The notes: generated by a model from the letters alone, not told the origin. A stretch of DNA of 64,000 nt from DASPWW01 sp963841715 (GCA_963841715.1 CAWJDP010000003.1:62001-126000), one strand, 5' to 3'. Counted from the stretch's first letter, positions 9,040-17,534 are shown. Translations and numbers: made by a program.

Positions 9040-10295
9040 ACCGTTCCCAGGCTCTCGGCGCGCTCCCTGGCGCGGGCGACGATCTCGTCGATGCCCTCGA
9101 TCTCCCCCCCGCGCATCAGCACCCGGCCGTCGACCACGGTCGTGTCGACGAGCGATCCCGATGCCGCGTAGACGAGGTCGGCGGCGCTCAGCTCCCCGAG
9201 GCCAAGCTCGGGCGCGATCCCGCGCAGGAGCAGCAAGTCCGCAGGCCCCCCCACCTCGATCCGTCCACTCGCCCCGCTGAGCGGCGAGCGCGAGCCTGTG
9301 GCGATCTCCCACGCCTCCTCCGCGGTCACGGCAGCGGGATCGGCGGCCTCGTGCTTCTGCAAGAGCGCGAACGCCTTCACGTCTGAGAACAGGTCGAGCG
9401 CGTTGTTCGATCCCGCGCCGTCGGTTCCGAGCGCGACAGGGATCCCGCGGTCGCGCGCGTCGCGGTACGGGAACACCCCGCCGACGGCGAGCTTCATGTT
9501 CGCAACCGGGTTCGTGACCAGGGTCGAGCCGCGGCTCGCGATCGCGTCGAGCTCGTCGCCGTCGACCCACACCGAGTGCGCGAGCGCTGTGCGCCCGCCG
9601 AGCATCCCGACGCGGTCGAGGTAGGCGGCGGGGCGCTCGCCGCGGGCGGCGACGCAGTCGTGAACCTCGCCCTCTGTCTCGGAGAGGTGGATGTGGATCG
9701 GGATCCCGCGCTCCGCCGAGGTCTCCGCGATCCACTCCAGCGACGGCTCGCTGACCGTGTAGATCGCGTGCGGACACAGCGCCGTGTCGATCCGATCGCC
9801 GAAGCTCGACAGCTGCTCGAGGCTCTCCTCCGCCGACTCGCGGACCTCGCCGGTGCGATCGGGGTCGCCGCCGTCGATCAGCGGCTTGCCGATCACGGCG
9901 CGGATCCCCGAGTCCTCGACCGCGCGCGCCGTCGCCGCCGGATGCCAGTACATGTCCCAGAACCTCGTCGTCCCGGTGCGGATCATCTCCGCGCACGCGA
10001 GCCGCGCTCCCCAGTAGACGTCGTCGTCGGTCAGCTTCGCCTCGATCGGCCAGATCCGCTCCTCGAGCCACTCGAGCAGCGGCATGTCGTCCCCGTAGCC
10101 GCGGAACAGGGTCATCGCGGCGTGGGTGTGGTGGTTCACGAGCGGCGCGAGGATCTCCATCCCGCCGGCGTCGACGACCTCGTCGCCCGGCTTGACGGCG
10201 ACGCCGGCGCCGAGCTCGGCGATCTGCCCGTCCTCGGCCCGAAGGCCAACCCGCTCGCCGTTGAGCGCAGCGTCGACGATCGCGAGTCCGGCCAT
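9036..10295 (-). CDS. mtaD: Amidohydrolase, 5'-methylthioadenosine/S-adenosylhomocysteine deaminase-like
   Basis: A 419-residue cytoplasmic metal-dependent hydrolase. Metal ligands appear as NHHTHAAMTLFRGY (HxH at 56 and 58), HIHLSE (His203, Glu206), LAHSVW (His240) and the Asp in ALGTDGAG (292). The RGYGDDMPLLEWLEERIWP stretch is characteristic of the MTA/SAH deaminase and chlorohydrolase group, which deaminates the adenine ring of methylthioadenosine or S-adenosylhomocysteine. This start is the first Met with a full N-terminal beta-sandwich. Its stop overlaps the WS/DGAT start. The symbol is given as the closest recognisable group; a guanine or other adenosine deaminase specificity remains possible. 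Confidence 0.82.
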   Translation of the reverse strand: MAGLAIVDAALNGERVGLRAEDGQIAELGAGVAVKPGDEVVDAGGMEILAPLVNHHTHAAMTLFRGYGDDMPLLEWLEERIWPIEAKLTDDDVYWGARLACAEMIRTGTTRFWDMYWHPAATARAVEDSGIRAVIGKPLIDGGDPDRTGEVRESAEESLEQLSSFGDRIDTALCPHAIYTVSEPSLEWIAETSAERGIPIHIHLSETEGEVHDCVAARGERPAAYLDRVGMLGGRTALAHSVWVDGDELDAIASRGSTLVTNPVANMKLAVGGVFPYRDARDRGIPVALGTDGAGSNNALDLFSDVKAFALLQKHEAADPAAVTAEEAWEIATGSRSPLSGASGRIEVGGPADLLLLRGIAPELGLGELSAADLVYAASGSLVDTTVVDGRVLMRGGEIEGIDEIVARARERAESLGTV

Positions 10296-10311
10296 CCCGA
10301 CGGCCCCGCCC

Positions 10312-10764
10312 CTAGCCCACCCGGTGCAGGGTCCCGCGCGAGACGACGCCGCCGCCTCGAAACTCGTAGTCGAGCATGTCGCCGCGCTCGGGCGTCAGCG
10401 TTACCTCGCCCACTCCCTTGCAACTGCCGCCCTTGCCGTGGTTGATCACCTCGCGGAAGTGGAACGCGTTCCCGCGCGCGCCCTGGTAGCTCCAGTTGCC
10501 GCCGCAGTTGATCACCGTGTACGCGACGGTGTTTCGCTTCGCGGACTTGAGGTCGCGGATAGTCGCGTCGACCGTGAACGGCTTCAGCTTCTTCTGCGTC
10601 AGTCGGCCCTTCCACTGCCCGGTGATGTCGAACGACTGGACGCTCGGGTTGACCTTCTTCGGCGGGGCCACCGCGGGCTCCGACTTCTCGCCGCAGGCCG
10701 ATATCGCGAGCCCGAGTGCGAGCGCGGCAGTTGCCGCGACGACGGCTGCGAGCTGCGGGCGCAT
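10312..10764 (-). CDS. Small secreted lipoprotein
   Basis: From the ATG at 10764 this 150-residue protein has a clean signal peptide (MRPQLAAVVAATAALALGL) and a lipobox ISAC (Cys at residue 24), followed by a Lys/Pro linker and a small beta-rich domain: FDITGQWKGRL, then TVDATIRDLK, AYTVINCGGNWSY and VTLTPERGDMLDYEF. The two Cys in VINCGG and GGSCKG may pair. The pattern resembles extracytoplasmic lipocalin/META-like or C2-like lipoproteins, but no family is certain. Its stop is 16 bases before the amidohydrolase start and its start is 10 bases after the NYN gene, so all the minus-strand genes from 11748 down to 7693 may form one operon. Confidence 0.8.
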   Translation of the reverse strand: MRPQLAAVVAATAALALGLAISACGEKSEPAVAPPKKVNPSVQSFDITGQWKGRLTQKKLKPFTVDATIRDLKSAKRNTVAYTVINCGGNWSYQGARGNAFHFREVINHGKGGSCKGVGEVTLTPERGDMLDYEFRGGGVVSRGTLHRVG

Positions 10765-10774
10765 GCGCCGCAGG

Positions 10775-11170
10775 CTACTTACTGGTGCCGGGGCGGTCGC
10801 GGTCGAGGCGGCGGCGGAACTCACCGGCCGGCGCGACCGCGGCGCCGCGGACGCGGACGCGGTTCGCGAGCGCCTTGTCGGAGCTGACGACACGGAGCGT
10901 CGCCGGATCCGGGTCCGCGACGACGATCTCGACGATCCGGTCGTCGGCCGCGTTGCGGCCGCCGGGCGCGAACGAGACCCCAACCCCGGGGGCCTCGAAC
11001 GGCCGCGCGGGCGCTCGGCCGTCGAACACGACCGCGACTTCCTCGCCGCTGTCGCGTGCGAGCCGCGAGAGCTGAGCGGCAAGCTCACGCATCGAGCGCT
11101 CGCGGTGCCTCCACCACCCATCGGGGCGCGAGCCGATCACGTTCATCCCGTCGATGAGCCAGCGCGTCAC
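10775..11170 (-). CDS. NYN domain protein (YacP-like RNase)
   Basis: A 131-residue protein opening with WLIDGMNVIGSRPDGWW, the YacP/NYN start with catalytic Asp7 and Asn10. AVVFDGR (Asp50) and SSDKALANRVR follow, which provide the other acidic residues of this PIN-like nuclease fold. YacP-type proteins are cytoplasmic endoribonucleases linked to RNA turnover. The ATG (11168-11170) overlaps the TGA of the upstream gene. The short C-terminus ends after a basic helix (EFRRRLDRDRP). The family call is strong, the RNA target unknown. Confidence 0.82.
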   Translation of the reverse strand: MTRWLIDGMNVIGSRPDGWWRHRERSMRELAAQLSRLARDSGEEVAVVFDGRAPARPFEAPGVGVSFAPGGRNAADDRIVEIVVADPDPATLRVVSSDKALANRVRVRGAAVAPAGEFRRRLDRDRPGTSK

Positions 11171-11748
11171 GGCGGAAGCAGCTCCGAGTCGATCCCAACG
11201 GCGAGCCCCCGCGCCGCGGCGAGACGCTCGAGCACGGCGGCGGTGTCGGCGATCGCGACCCCGGTGAGGAAGTCATCGCGCGACTCGAAGTCGGCGACGA
11301 TCGCGCCGAGCGCGGCGCGGTACGCGTCCGCATCGCCGCGCGCCAGCGCCTCGATCGCGTCCGCGGTGCGGGCGAAGGCGCCGGTCTCGCCGCGCATCCC
11401 CCCAGCCGCGTCCGCCGCGGCGTCGTCGTCGCCCTCGACCAGCGCCGCGAGCGCGAGCGCGTAGCAAGACACGGCCGAGCCGCAGCCGCCCCCGAGCGCC
11501 TCGCGCGCGTACCGTGCCGACGCCGAGGCGTCGCCGGCGAGGACCGCGGCCTTCAGCATCCCCACGAGGCGGCCGTAGGAACCAGGCGGCGACGTCTCCC
11601 ACGAGCGCCGGTAGAGTCCGGCGACCGCGCGCAGCTGCTCGGCGGCGCCAGGGTCGCCGTCGAGCAGCAGCCGCAGGGCATCGCCCTCGGCGGCGAGCGC
11701 CTCGGTCAGCCACGCCTGTGCCTCGCGGGGGTCGATCGCATCGCCCAC
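11167..11748 (-). CDS. Helical repeat protein, function unknown
   Basis: I place the start at GTG 11748 (VGDAIDPREAQAWL); the frame stays open further upstream, but that part would cover the promoter of the divergent gene and reads like non-coding sequence. The 193 residues are almost all alpha-helical, Ala/Asp/Gly-rich, with repeated pairs of helices ending in Gly turns (for example LAGDASASARYAREALGGGCGSAVSCYALALAALVEGDDD, given here as the region 85-125 in outline). This fits TPR/Sel1-like or immunity-type repeats. It is coupled to the NYN gene by an ATGA overlap, so a shared role is possible. No catalytic motif is seen. Confidence 0.65.
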   Translation of the reverse strand: MGDAIDPREAQAWLTEALAAEGDALRLLLDGDPGAAEQLRAVAGLYRRSWETSPPGSYGRLVGMLKAAVLAGDASASARYAREALGGGCGSAVSCYALALAALVEGDDDAAADAAGGMRGETGAFARTADAIEALARGDADAYRAALGAIVADFESRDDFLTGVAIADTAAVLERLAAARGLAVGIDSELLPP

Positions 11749-11941
11749 GGCCGGAGTCCTAGCAACCCGCGCGCGAGCGGGCTGCGAGCGGCTGAGGTCG
11801 ACAGGCTTGAGCGCGTTTCTGGCGCTCGTTGCGATCTTGACAAGCGCGAGTAGAGGGCGGATAGTGCTTCCGAAGGCCATCGACGCCTCTGGGATCAGTC
11901 CGCGCGAACCTGGGCACGGAGGAAAGGGCCAGACGGGGACA

Positions 11942-12557
11942 ATGAGACGCATCAGGCGTCAATCGCCGACGATCGTCATCGCAGTCCTGGCGCTAGTCGC
12001 CGCGGTGACGGGCGCAGCCGTCGCCCACCCCGTGGCCAACAAGGCGGTCGGCAAGAAGAAGGTGAAGAAGATCGCCAAGAAGCAGGCGAAGAAGTACTTC
12101 GACGCGAACATCGCCGAGGCGTCGGTCGCCCATGCGGCGAGCGCGGACAACGCGAGCAAGCTGGGCAATCTCGGGCCGGAACAGTTTTTGCGCTCCTCGC
12201 GTATCCAGTTCGGCGGGCCCGCGGCGACCAATACGACGACGCAGAAGACCCTGCTCTCGCTCTCCGATCTCGGCATCGAGGTGAGGACCGACGGCGACGT
12301 CGACCTGGCTGCCCAGATCAGGCTCGTCAACACCACAGCTGCGCGGGAGTACATCTACAACTACGGAGTTTGACTGGCAAAATGGCGGTTTCCTCGGCCC
12401 CGGCGCCAACAACGAGGTTACGATCGGTGAGCCGACCGAGGGCGGTCAGGTCATGATCTTCGCGCGCCAGAGCCCGGGGGCGGGGGCTCTCATTAGCTGT
12501 GGGTTCTCCGCATTTGATGCCGATCGCCGGGTGTCCTGCGTCGCGATCCAGTCCTAA
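11942..12557 (+). pseudogene. Secreted Lys-rich protein, disrupted by a frameshift near 12366
   Basis: From ATG 11942 a signal-peptide-like helix (IVIAVLALVAAVTGAAVA) leads into a Lys-rich segment NKAVGKKKVKKIAKKQAKKY and a small beta domain. This frame stops at 12371-12373. Directly there the +1 frame continues as EFDWQNGGFLGPGANNEV..GEPTEGGQVMIFARQSPG and ends naturally in CVAIQS at 12555-12557. Joined, the protein would have about 204 residues. The Lys-rich 'KKVKKIAKKQ' secreted proteins with a beta-sandwich tail recur in Thermoleophilia, so the joined product looks genuine. A single-base indel in the read or a recent mutation explains the break. A GGAGGAAAGG ribosome site lies about 16-25 bases before the ATG. 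Confidence 0.6.
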
Positions 12558-12918
12558 CCGCTGAGCCAGCCGGCGACCGGGCGAGATCGGCGGTTACCGG
12601 CCAGCATTACGAGGCCGGCGACCCGATCCACGAGCGCAACAGCTTCACCGCCAAGCTCTCGAACCTGTCAGCGACCGCATGGGCCTCGACACCCCGGACC
12701 GCGCTACGGCGATGCTAACCGGCGACGGGCCGACGACGATCAGGTTCACGCGGCGCTGGCCGCGCGGGATGGCCGCGGAACTCCGCGGCAGGCCGGTAAA
12801 AGTGAAGCGCCGCAAGCGCTCGGTCTCGCTCACCGTTGACGTCGGCGCGTCCGGCGCGCACCAGCTCACGATCGGCAGGTCCCCCGTTGCGGCCGGCGGC
12901 CACGACGGCAAAGGCTAG
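12558..12918 (+). pseudogene. Remnant of a C-terminal domain of a secreted or enzyme protein
   Basis: No intact gene. About 12618-12715 reads HYEAGDPIHERNSFTAKLSN in one frame. From about 12680 another frame reads DRATAMLTGDGPTTIRFTRR, continues through a Lys/Arg-rich strand pair (RPVKVKRRKRSVSLTV) and stops at 12916-12918. The second part looks like the terminal beta-sandwich strands found at the end of many secreted hydrolases. There is no start codon context, so I read it as a scar of a larger lost gene with at least one internal frameshift. I cannot name the family. Confidence 0.35.
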
Positions 12919-13567
12919 GGCGCCGAGCCGAACTCGATGTGACCCTCGGCGTGGACGAGGTCCCCGCCGGATGCGACGCGGGCGACCCCGCACTTGCGCC
13001 CGCAGCGGATGCGAATCGTCCGCGCGCCGGTCTCGGTCGCGGCGAGCAGGTCGCCGCGGCGAACGCCCGCCGAGCGCAGCGCGCCACCGTCGGCGCTCAG
13101 CAGGCCGCTCTGCGCGCCGGGGTGGACGGCACCGCGCGCGTCGGCGAGGTAGGCGGCGTCGCCGTGACCGAACCCGGGTGGCACGAAGCCGATGCTCTCA
13201 ACCCCAGTATCGGCCCCGGGCGGAAGTCCGGAGTCGGCGATCACCCGCACCGAGCCGCGATGCGAGAACGCGTACATGCGGCCGGTGAACTCATCCGCGG
13301 CGATCATCCGCCCGCCGAGGCGACCGATCCCTCGCGGGGCGACGACCATCCCGCCCTCGACCGAGGGCGCGGCCTCGACGACCGCCTTCGCGTTTCCCGG
13401 CGCAGTCGATCGCGTACACGGTCGACTGGCCGGAGGCCTCGGCGTTGACGAGCAGCCGGTGGCCGAACCCGGGCCGCGGCCGGCCCCACGGAGACGAGGG
13501 TCGCGCATAGCGCCGCCAAAGCTGCAATCGCGATCGCAATCGGGATCGCGATTGGCCGGCCGCTCAT
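12915..13567 (-). pseudogene. Secreted beta-propeller-like protein, two frameshifts
   Basis: The ATG (13565-13567) overlaps the TGA of the MerR gene. A signal peptide follows (AIPIAIAIAALAALCATLVS). Coding then switches frame near 13490 into PGFGHRLLVNAEASGQSTVY and again near 13395 into NAKAVVEAAPSVEGGMVVAP, which continues to a TAG at 12915-12917. The second break sits at a GGGAAA run, where one A or G too many would explain it. The repaired protein of about 217 residues has blade-like repeats (GGRMIAADEFTGRMYAFSHRG) and a late CGRKCG pair. It looks like an extracellular sensor or binding protein; function unknown. Confidence 0.55.
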
Positions 13568-14382
13568 TCCTTGACGGCTTCCATCCTGCGGTCGAACGCG
13601 CGCTCGCTGGCCTCGTTCATCGCCTGGTGGAACAGCGCGACGACCGAATCGGTGGCGAGCGGGCGCAGCCGCTCGAGCGCCTCGCGGACCCGGGGCCACT
13701 CCTCGGCCGGCGCGCCGGACCTCTCGAACGGGTCCCAGACCGCCTCGTTGAAGACCTCGATGAAGATCTCGGCGATCGCCGCCGTGTGCTCGCGCATCCG
13801 CTCGGCGATCTCGAGGCCGTGGCCGGGCCGGAAGCCGAGCGCCCGAAGCTCCAGCCCTACCCGCACGAGGCGCGGGCTGGTGAGCTCGAAGCGGCCATCG
13901 TCGAGCGGCCGGATTGTCCCGAGCTCGATCGAGCGCTCGAGCAGCGCCGGATCGGCGCTGCCGCGCCAGTGCTCGGCGAGGTCCTCGGCGGTGACGATCA
14001 ACGGCTCCTCCTCCTCGCCGAACGGCGTCCGCGCCGCGCGCGTGAAGCTGAGGATCTCCTCGCTGGAGCCGGAGTCGAGAACCCGCTTGATCGCCTCGAG
14101 GTTGAAGCCGTCGTCCTGGAGCTCGCGGATCTGCCCGATCCGCGCGACGTGCTCGCTCCCGTAGTAGCCGGTCCGCCCGCGCACCGTCGGCGGCGCGAGC
14201 AGGCCGCGCGACTGATGCGCGCGGATGTTGCGGACGGTCATCCCCGTCCGCTGCGCGAGCTCGTCGATCGTCAGCTCGGCCTCGCCGGTGCCCGCGCGGG
14301 AAGCGCGATCGCCGTGGTCGGAGCCCGAGCCCCCCTCGTCGGTCTGCGTACCTTTGCTCACAAGCTCATCGTACAGTCGCAT
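13564..14382 (-). CDS. MerR family transcriptional regulator
   Basis: From ATG 14382 (MRLYDELVSKG) the protein has 272 residues. The winged helix-turn-helix begins at LTIDELAQRTGMTVRNIRAH, followed by the MerR wing QSRGLLAPPTVRGRTGYYG. A long helical effector region follows, containing a second DNA-binding-like helix pair and no Cys ligands, so it is not a metal-responsive MerR. GTG 14361 is an alternative start. An ATCGATCGAT palindrome (14388-14397) lies just upstream of the start and could be part of an operator. It is coupled to the disrupted secreted-protein gene downstream. The inducer is unknown. Confidence 0.85.
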   Translation of the reverse strand: MRLYDELVSKGTQTDEGGSGSDHGDRASRAGTGEAELTIDELAQRTGMTVRNIRAHQSRGLLAPPTVRGRTGYYGSEHVARIGQIRELQDDGFNLEAIKRVLDSGSSEEILSFTRAARTPFGEEEEPLIVTAEDLAEHWRGSADPALLERSIELGTIRPLDDGRFELTSPRLVRVGLELRALGFRPGHGLEIAERMREHTAAIAEIFIEVFNEAVWDPFERSGAPAEEWPRVREALERLRPLATDSVVALFHQAMNEASERAFDRRMEAVKE

Positions 14383-14462
14383 GTTCCATCGATCGATGTC
14401 GCATAACGCATCGCATCGGCGCGGGCGCATGCGTGCGACTGAAGGCGAACTGAGGCGCGCGG

Positions 14463-14666
14463 CTAGAGAGGCTTGACGTCGACGGCCTTCGGGCCCTTCT
14501 CACCATCCTCGGTTTCGAAGCTCACCTTAGCGCCGTCGGCGAGGGTTCCCCCGGCGTCGGGGGTGACCCCGGTCCGGTGCACGAAGACGTCCTTATCGCC
14601 CTCGTCCGGCGTGATGAACCCGTAGCCCTTCTCCTCGCTGAACCACTTAACGGTTCCGGTTGGCAT
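14463..14666 (-). CDS. Cold-shock protein, CspA family
   Basis: A 67-residue OB-fold RNA/ssDNA chaperone starting at ATG 14666 (MPTGTVKWFSEEKGYGFI). RNP1 (KGYGFI) and RNP2 (DVFVHR) are intact, and the C-terminus (GPKAVDVKPL) is typical of actinobacterial CspA-type proteins. The longer frame upstream has no family similarity, so the internal Met is the right start. It is a single-gene unit between the MerR gene and the Ca2+/H+ antiporter gene. Confidence 0.95.
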   Translation of the reverse strand: MPTGTVKWFSEEKGYGFITPDEGDKDVFVHRTGVTPDAGGTLADGAKVSFETEDGEKGPKAVDVKPL

Positions 14667-14782
14667 ACCGGGCCATCGTAGCGCCGCCCCCTTGAACAAT
14701 CCCCGCGACGTGCTCAGCTTCGCTTCCGCCGCCATCGCGGGCGTCGCTGACTCCGGGGCCTGCGCGCGGTGGATCGGGCTGA

Positions 14783-15841
14783 TCATTCGAAGAAGGCAAC
14801 GGCAGCGACGATCACGAACAACGCGACCAGCGAGGCCCCCTCATAGTCGCGCGCCTCCCCGTCGCCTGTGATCTGCCAGATCGCCAGTGCCCCGAGCGCC
14901 AGCGAGGCGATGTAGACGGGTGGGAGCACGAACGTGAGCGGGGTCGCGAACAGCAGCGAGACCAGGATCAGCGCCGGGAACAGGAACACGGCGATCTGCG
15001 CAACCGAGTTCTTGACGACCGAGATCGCGAGGTCGGACTCGCCCTTGGCCGCGAGCAGAAGCGCGGTCACGTTCTCGACCGCGTTGCCCGCGATCGCGAC
15101 GATCACGAGCCCCGCGAACTCGCGCGAGATCCCGAGTTGGTCGATCGCGGGTGCGAGCGCGTCGATGAACCACTCCGAGACGAACGCCGCCCCGACGCCC
15201 GAGACCGCGAGCAGCGCGACGGCGATGCCGATCGACATCGGCGGCCCCTCCGGCTCGATCTCCACGGCGGAATCGGCGCGCAGATACGAGCGCAGCCAGA
15301 GCCCGTAGACGACGAGCAGCCCGACCGATGCGATCGCGGAGATCGCCCGGGCGTGGTGGCCGGCGGGGTCGTGGCCCGAGGACGCGATCCCGAGCGTGAC
15401 GATGATGAACACCGCCAGCATCAGCATCGTCATCGTGTCGTTTGGGAGCCTCGGGTGGAAGCGCATCACCCCGTCGCCCGCCACATGGGCTCCGACGATG
15501 ATCGTCAGCCCGAGCACGAGCAGGCCGTTGGCGAGCAGCGATCCGACGAGCGAGGTCTGGGCGACGAGAATCTCCCCGGCGTTGATCGCGAACAGGACGA
15601 CGAAGAACTCGGGCAGGTTGCCGAGCGTCGACTGGAGCACCCCGGTCGCGCCCGGACCGAGGCGGGTGCCGACCGCCTCCGTCGCCAGGGCGACGATCCA
15701 CGCGAGCCCCGCGAGCGCGACACCCGAGATCGCGAAGGTCGGCACCGCGGCGACGCCGGCGAAGTGGCAGAGACCGGCAGCCGCGCTGATCAGCGCGATC
15801 GCAGCGAGGAACAGCGTCCGCCGGGACGTCAAGGCCGCCAC
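14783..15841 (-). CDS. Ca2+/H+ antiporter (CaCA superfamily, Cax-like)
   Basis: A 352-residue integral membrane protein with about 11 hydrophobic helices starting at GTG 15841. The two internal alpha repeats of the CaCA superfamily are visible: GNLPEFFVVLFAINAGEILV with ASLVG-like QTSLVGSLLANGLLVLG (residues 74-111), and GNAVENVTALLLAAKGESDL with KNSVAQIAVFLFP (252-291). The Glu residues in GNLPE and GNAVEN are the ion-binding acids. The protein exchanges Ca2+ for H+ across the cytoplasmic membrane. A short acidic loop between the halves (VEIEPEG) is the usual connector. It ends close to the csp gene and may be transcribed separately. Confidence 0.92.
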   Translation of the reverse strand: MAALTSRRTLFLAAIALISAAAGLCHFAGVAAVPTFAISGVALAGLAWIVALATEAVGTRLGPGATGVLQSTLGNLPEFFVVLFAINAGEILVAQTSLVGSLLANGLLVLGLTIIVGAHVAGDGVMRFHPRLPNDTMTMLMLAVFIIVTLGIASSGHDPAGHHARAISAIASVGLLVVYGLWLRSYLRADSAVEIEPEGPPMSIGIAVALLAVSGVGAAFVSEWFIDALAPAIDQLGISREFAGLVIVAIAGNAVENVTALLLAAKGESDLAISVVKNSVAQIAVFLFPALILVSLLFATPLTFVLPPVYIASLALGALAIWQITGDGEARDYEGASLVALFVIVAAVAFFE

Positions 15842-15889
15842 AGGCTATGCGCCACGGGCCGCCCAGTTGGTGGCGCTAAGGTGGGTGCG

Positions 15890-16813
15890 GTGAAGCTCGA
15901 GGGCATCCACCACATCACCGCGATCACCGCCGACGCCCAGGCGAACATCGATTTCTATGTAGGCGTGCTGGGACTGCGGCTGGTGAAGAAGTCGGTCAAC
16001 CAGGACCAGCCGACGATCTACCACCTGTTCTTCTCCGACGAGGAGGGTGACGCCGGCTCGGACATCACATTCTTCGAGTTCCCGGGCATCGAGCCCGGGC
16101 GCGCGGGCAACGGGATGGTCCATCGCGTCGTCTGGCGGCTCGGCTCGGCCGAGACGCTCGACTTCTGGGCCGAGCGGCTGAGAGCGGCGGGGGTCGAGAA
16201 CGAGCGCGACGGCGGCAGCCTCCGGTTCAGCGACCCCGAGGGCCTCGACCACGAGCTCGCGGTCGTCGACGTCCCCGATGCGCCGTTGACCGCCGAGCAC
16301 CCCGAGATCCCCGCCGAGCACGCAATCCAGGGATTCCACGCCGCGCGCGCCTACGCCTCGGATCCGGAGCGAAGCCGCGGACTGCTGACCCGCACGCTCG
16401 GCTTCGAGGCGACCGGCGGGGAGTGGGAGGCGCGCGGAGAGCAGCGCGGCGGCCTCTACGCCTACGACGACCCGCCGCACGAGCCCGGGATCCAGGGCGC
16501 GGGCAGCGTCCACCACGTCGCGTGGGCATCGCCGATCGACGAGCACGAGGCGTGGCGCGACAGCCTCCTCGAGGGCGGGGCCCGCCCGACGCCGGTTATC
16601 GACCGCCACTACTTCCGCTCGATCTACTTCCGCGAGCCGAGCGGGGTGCTGTTCGAGATCGCGACGCTCGGCCCGGGCTTCACGGTCGACGAGCCGCTCG
16701 AGAGCCTCGGCGAGAAGATCTCGATCCCACCGTTCCTCGAGCGGCTGCGCTCCGAGATCGAGCCGAACCTGACGCCGCTTCGCAATCCGCGCGAGGCGTT
16801 GAAGCGCTCGTAG
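15890..16813 (+). CDS. VOC family ring-cleaving dioxygenase (MhqO-like)
   Basis: A 307-residue protein made of two glyoxalase/VOC modules. The first begins GIHHITAITADAQANIDFY (His7/His8) and the second contains GSVHHVAWAS (His208) and GVLFEIAT (Glu256), giving a 2-His-1-carboxylate metal site. It matches the MhqO/putative ring-cleaving dioxygenase group, which opens hydroquinone- or catechol-like rings. The start GTG 15890 follows an AAGGTGGG ribosome site; an in-frame GTG nine bases earlier is the alternative. It is divergent from the antiporter gene. The substrate is inferred only from family. Confidence 0.87.
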   Translation: MKLEGIHHITAITADAQANIDFYVGVLGLRLVKKSVNQDQPTIYHLFFSDEEGDAGSDITFFEFPGIEPGRAGNGMVHRVVWRLGSAETLDFWAERLRAAGVENERDGGSLRFSDPEGLDHELAVVDVPDAPLTAEHPEIPAEHAIQGFHAARAYASDPERSRGLLTRTLGFEATGGEWEARGEQRGGLYAYDDPPHEPGIQGAGSVHHVAWASPIDEHEAWRDSLLEGGARPTPVIDRHYFRSIYFREPSGVLFEIATLGPGFTVDEPLESLGEKISIPPFLERLRSEIEPNLTPLRNPREALKRS

Positions 16814-16860
16814 CGCAAACGATCCGCAGAAAACTTGCCGCGCGGCCGGAGGGGGACGTC

Positions 16861-16953
16861 ATGCGCGCTGAGATACACGTAGTTTTCGTGCCCACGAATC
16901 GAACCCAAACGCATGCCAGGGGGGCGGCGCGTCCACGTCGCCCGACGAGATGA
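16861..16953 (+). CDS. Possible 30-codon leader ORF upstream of the histone-like gene
   Basis: An ATG at 16861 sits behind a very strong ribosome site (GGAGGGGGACGTC). It opens a 30-codon frame beginning MRAEIHVVFVPTNRTQTHAR that turns Arg-rich and ends in TGA at 16951-16953. That TGA overlaps an in-frame ATG (16950) of the next gene. The arrangement suits translational coupling or an upstream regulatory ORF. The composition is not that of a clear protein family, and a chance ORF cannot be excluded. Confidence 0.3.
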   Translation: MRAEIHVVFVPTNRTQTHARGAARPRRPTR

Positions 16954-16964
16954 TCGGAGGCAAG

Positions 16965-17534
16965 ATGGCGAACGGAAGAAGGCGCTCGACCACCGGCAAG
17001 CGGTCGACCGCCAGGCGCTCGACGGCGAAGCGCGCCGGCGCAAAGCGCCCGACGGCGAAGCGCGCCGGCGCAAAGCGCTCGACCGCGAAACGCTCGACGG
17101 CGACTGCCGGCGGAGCGGCGACCCATCGCCGCCGCCAGGACCAGGTGAAGAAGATGAGCTCGTCGCTGAAGGCCGCGCAGCGTTCCAGCGCGAGCCTGAA
17201 GGGCAAGACCGTCGGCGGCAGCAAGGCGGCCGGGAACAATGCCGACAGCGCGATCAAGGCCGCGCTGCGCGAGGTCGACCGGCTCGGCAAGGCCGTTCGC
17301 AAGGACCTCGCCGCCTCGCGCAAGACGAAGAGCGGGAGCGGATCGAGCCGCCGCGCGACGGCGAAGCGCTCGACGGCGAAGCGCCCGACGGCGAAGCGCC
17401 CGACGGCGAAGCGCTCCGGCGCGCGCCGGACCGCGTCCCGGCGCGGCTCGCGCGCGAGCGGCCGCACGACCGCACGGCGCTCGACGGGCCGCCGCACGGC
17501 GTCGCGCAGCACCGCGCGCCGCCGCAGGCGCTAG
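16965..17534 (+). CDS. Histone H1-like Lys/Arg-rich DNA-binding protein
   Basis: The ATG at 16965 follows a perfect GGAGG; an in-frame ATG at 16950 is the alternative. The 189 residues have three parts: a basic N-terminus of repeated (S/P)TAKR and AGAKR pentapeptides (about 10-45), a central less basic helical segment (KKMSSSLKAAQRSSASLKGK to REVDRLGKAVRKDLAASRK, about 52-115) and a C-terminal array of TAKR repeats running into Arg-rich sequence ending RRRRR. Such tails neutralise DNA phosphate and compact the nucleoid, as in bacterial H1-like (Hc1/HupB-tail) proteins. The central part shows no HU fold, so this is not HupB itself. It may sit on nucleoid DNA in stationary phase. Confidence 0.7.
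   Translation: MANGRRRSTTGKRSTARRSTAKRAGAKRPTAKRAGAKRSTAKRSTATAGGAATHRRRQDQVKKMSSSLKAAQRSSASLKGKTVGGSKAAGNNADSAIKAALREVDRLGKAVRKDLAASRKTKSGSGSSRRATAKRSTAKRPTAKRPTAKRSGARRTASRRGSRASGRTTARRSTGRRTASRSTARRRRR
17020..17079 (+). repeat. Two 30-bp tandem repeats in the histone-like gene
   Basis: Positions 17020-17049 and 17050-17079 are identical except for the last base and encode TAKRAGAKR(P/S). They are in frame, so length variation would keep the protein intact. Confidence 0.85.
17356..17415 (+). repeat. Four 15-bp tandem repeats in the histone-like gene
   Basis: The unit CGACGGCGAAGCGC(T/C) repeats four times without interruption (17356, 17371, 17386, 17401), encoding (S/P)TAKR pentapeptides. 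Only the last base of each unit varies. Confidence 0.9.

Noticed and set aside
17356..17415. Tandem repeats considered as a CRISPR array
   Set aside because: 15-bp units with no spacers, all in frame within a Lys-rich protein gene.
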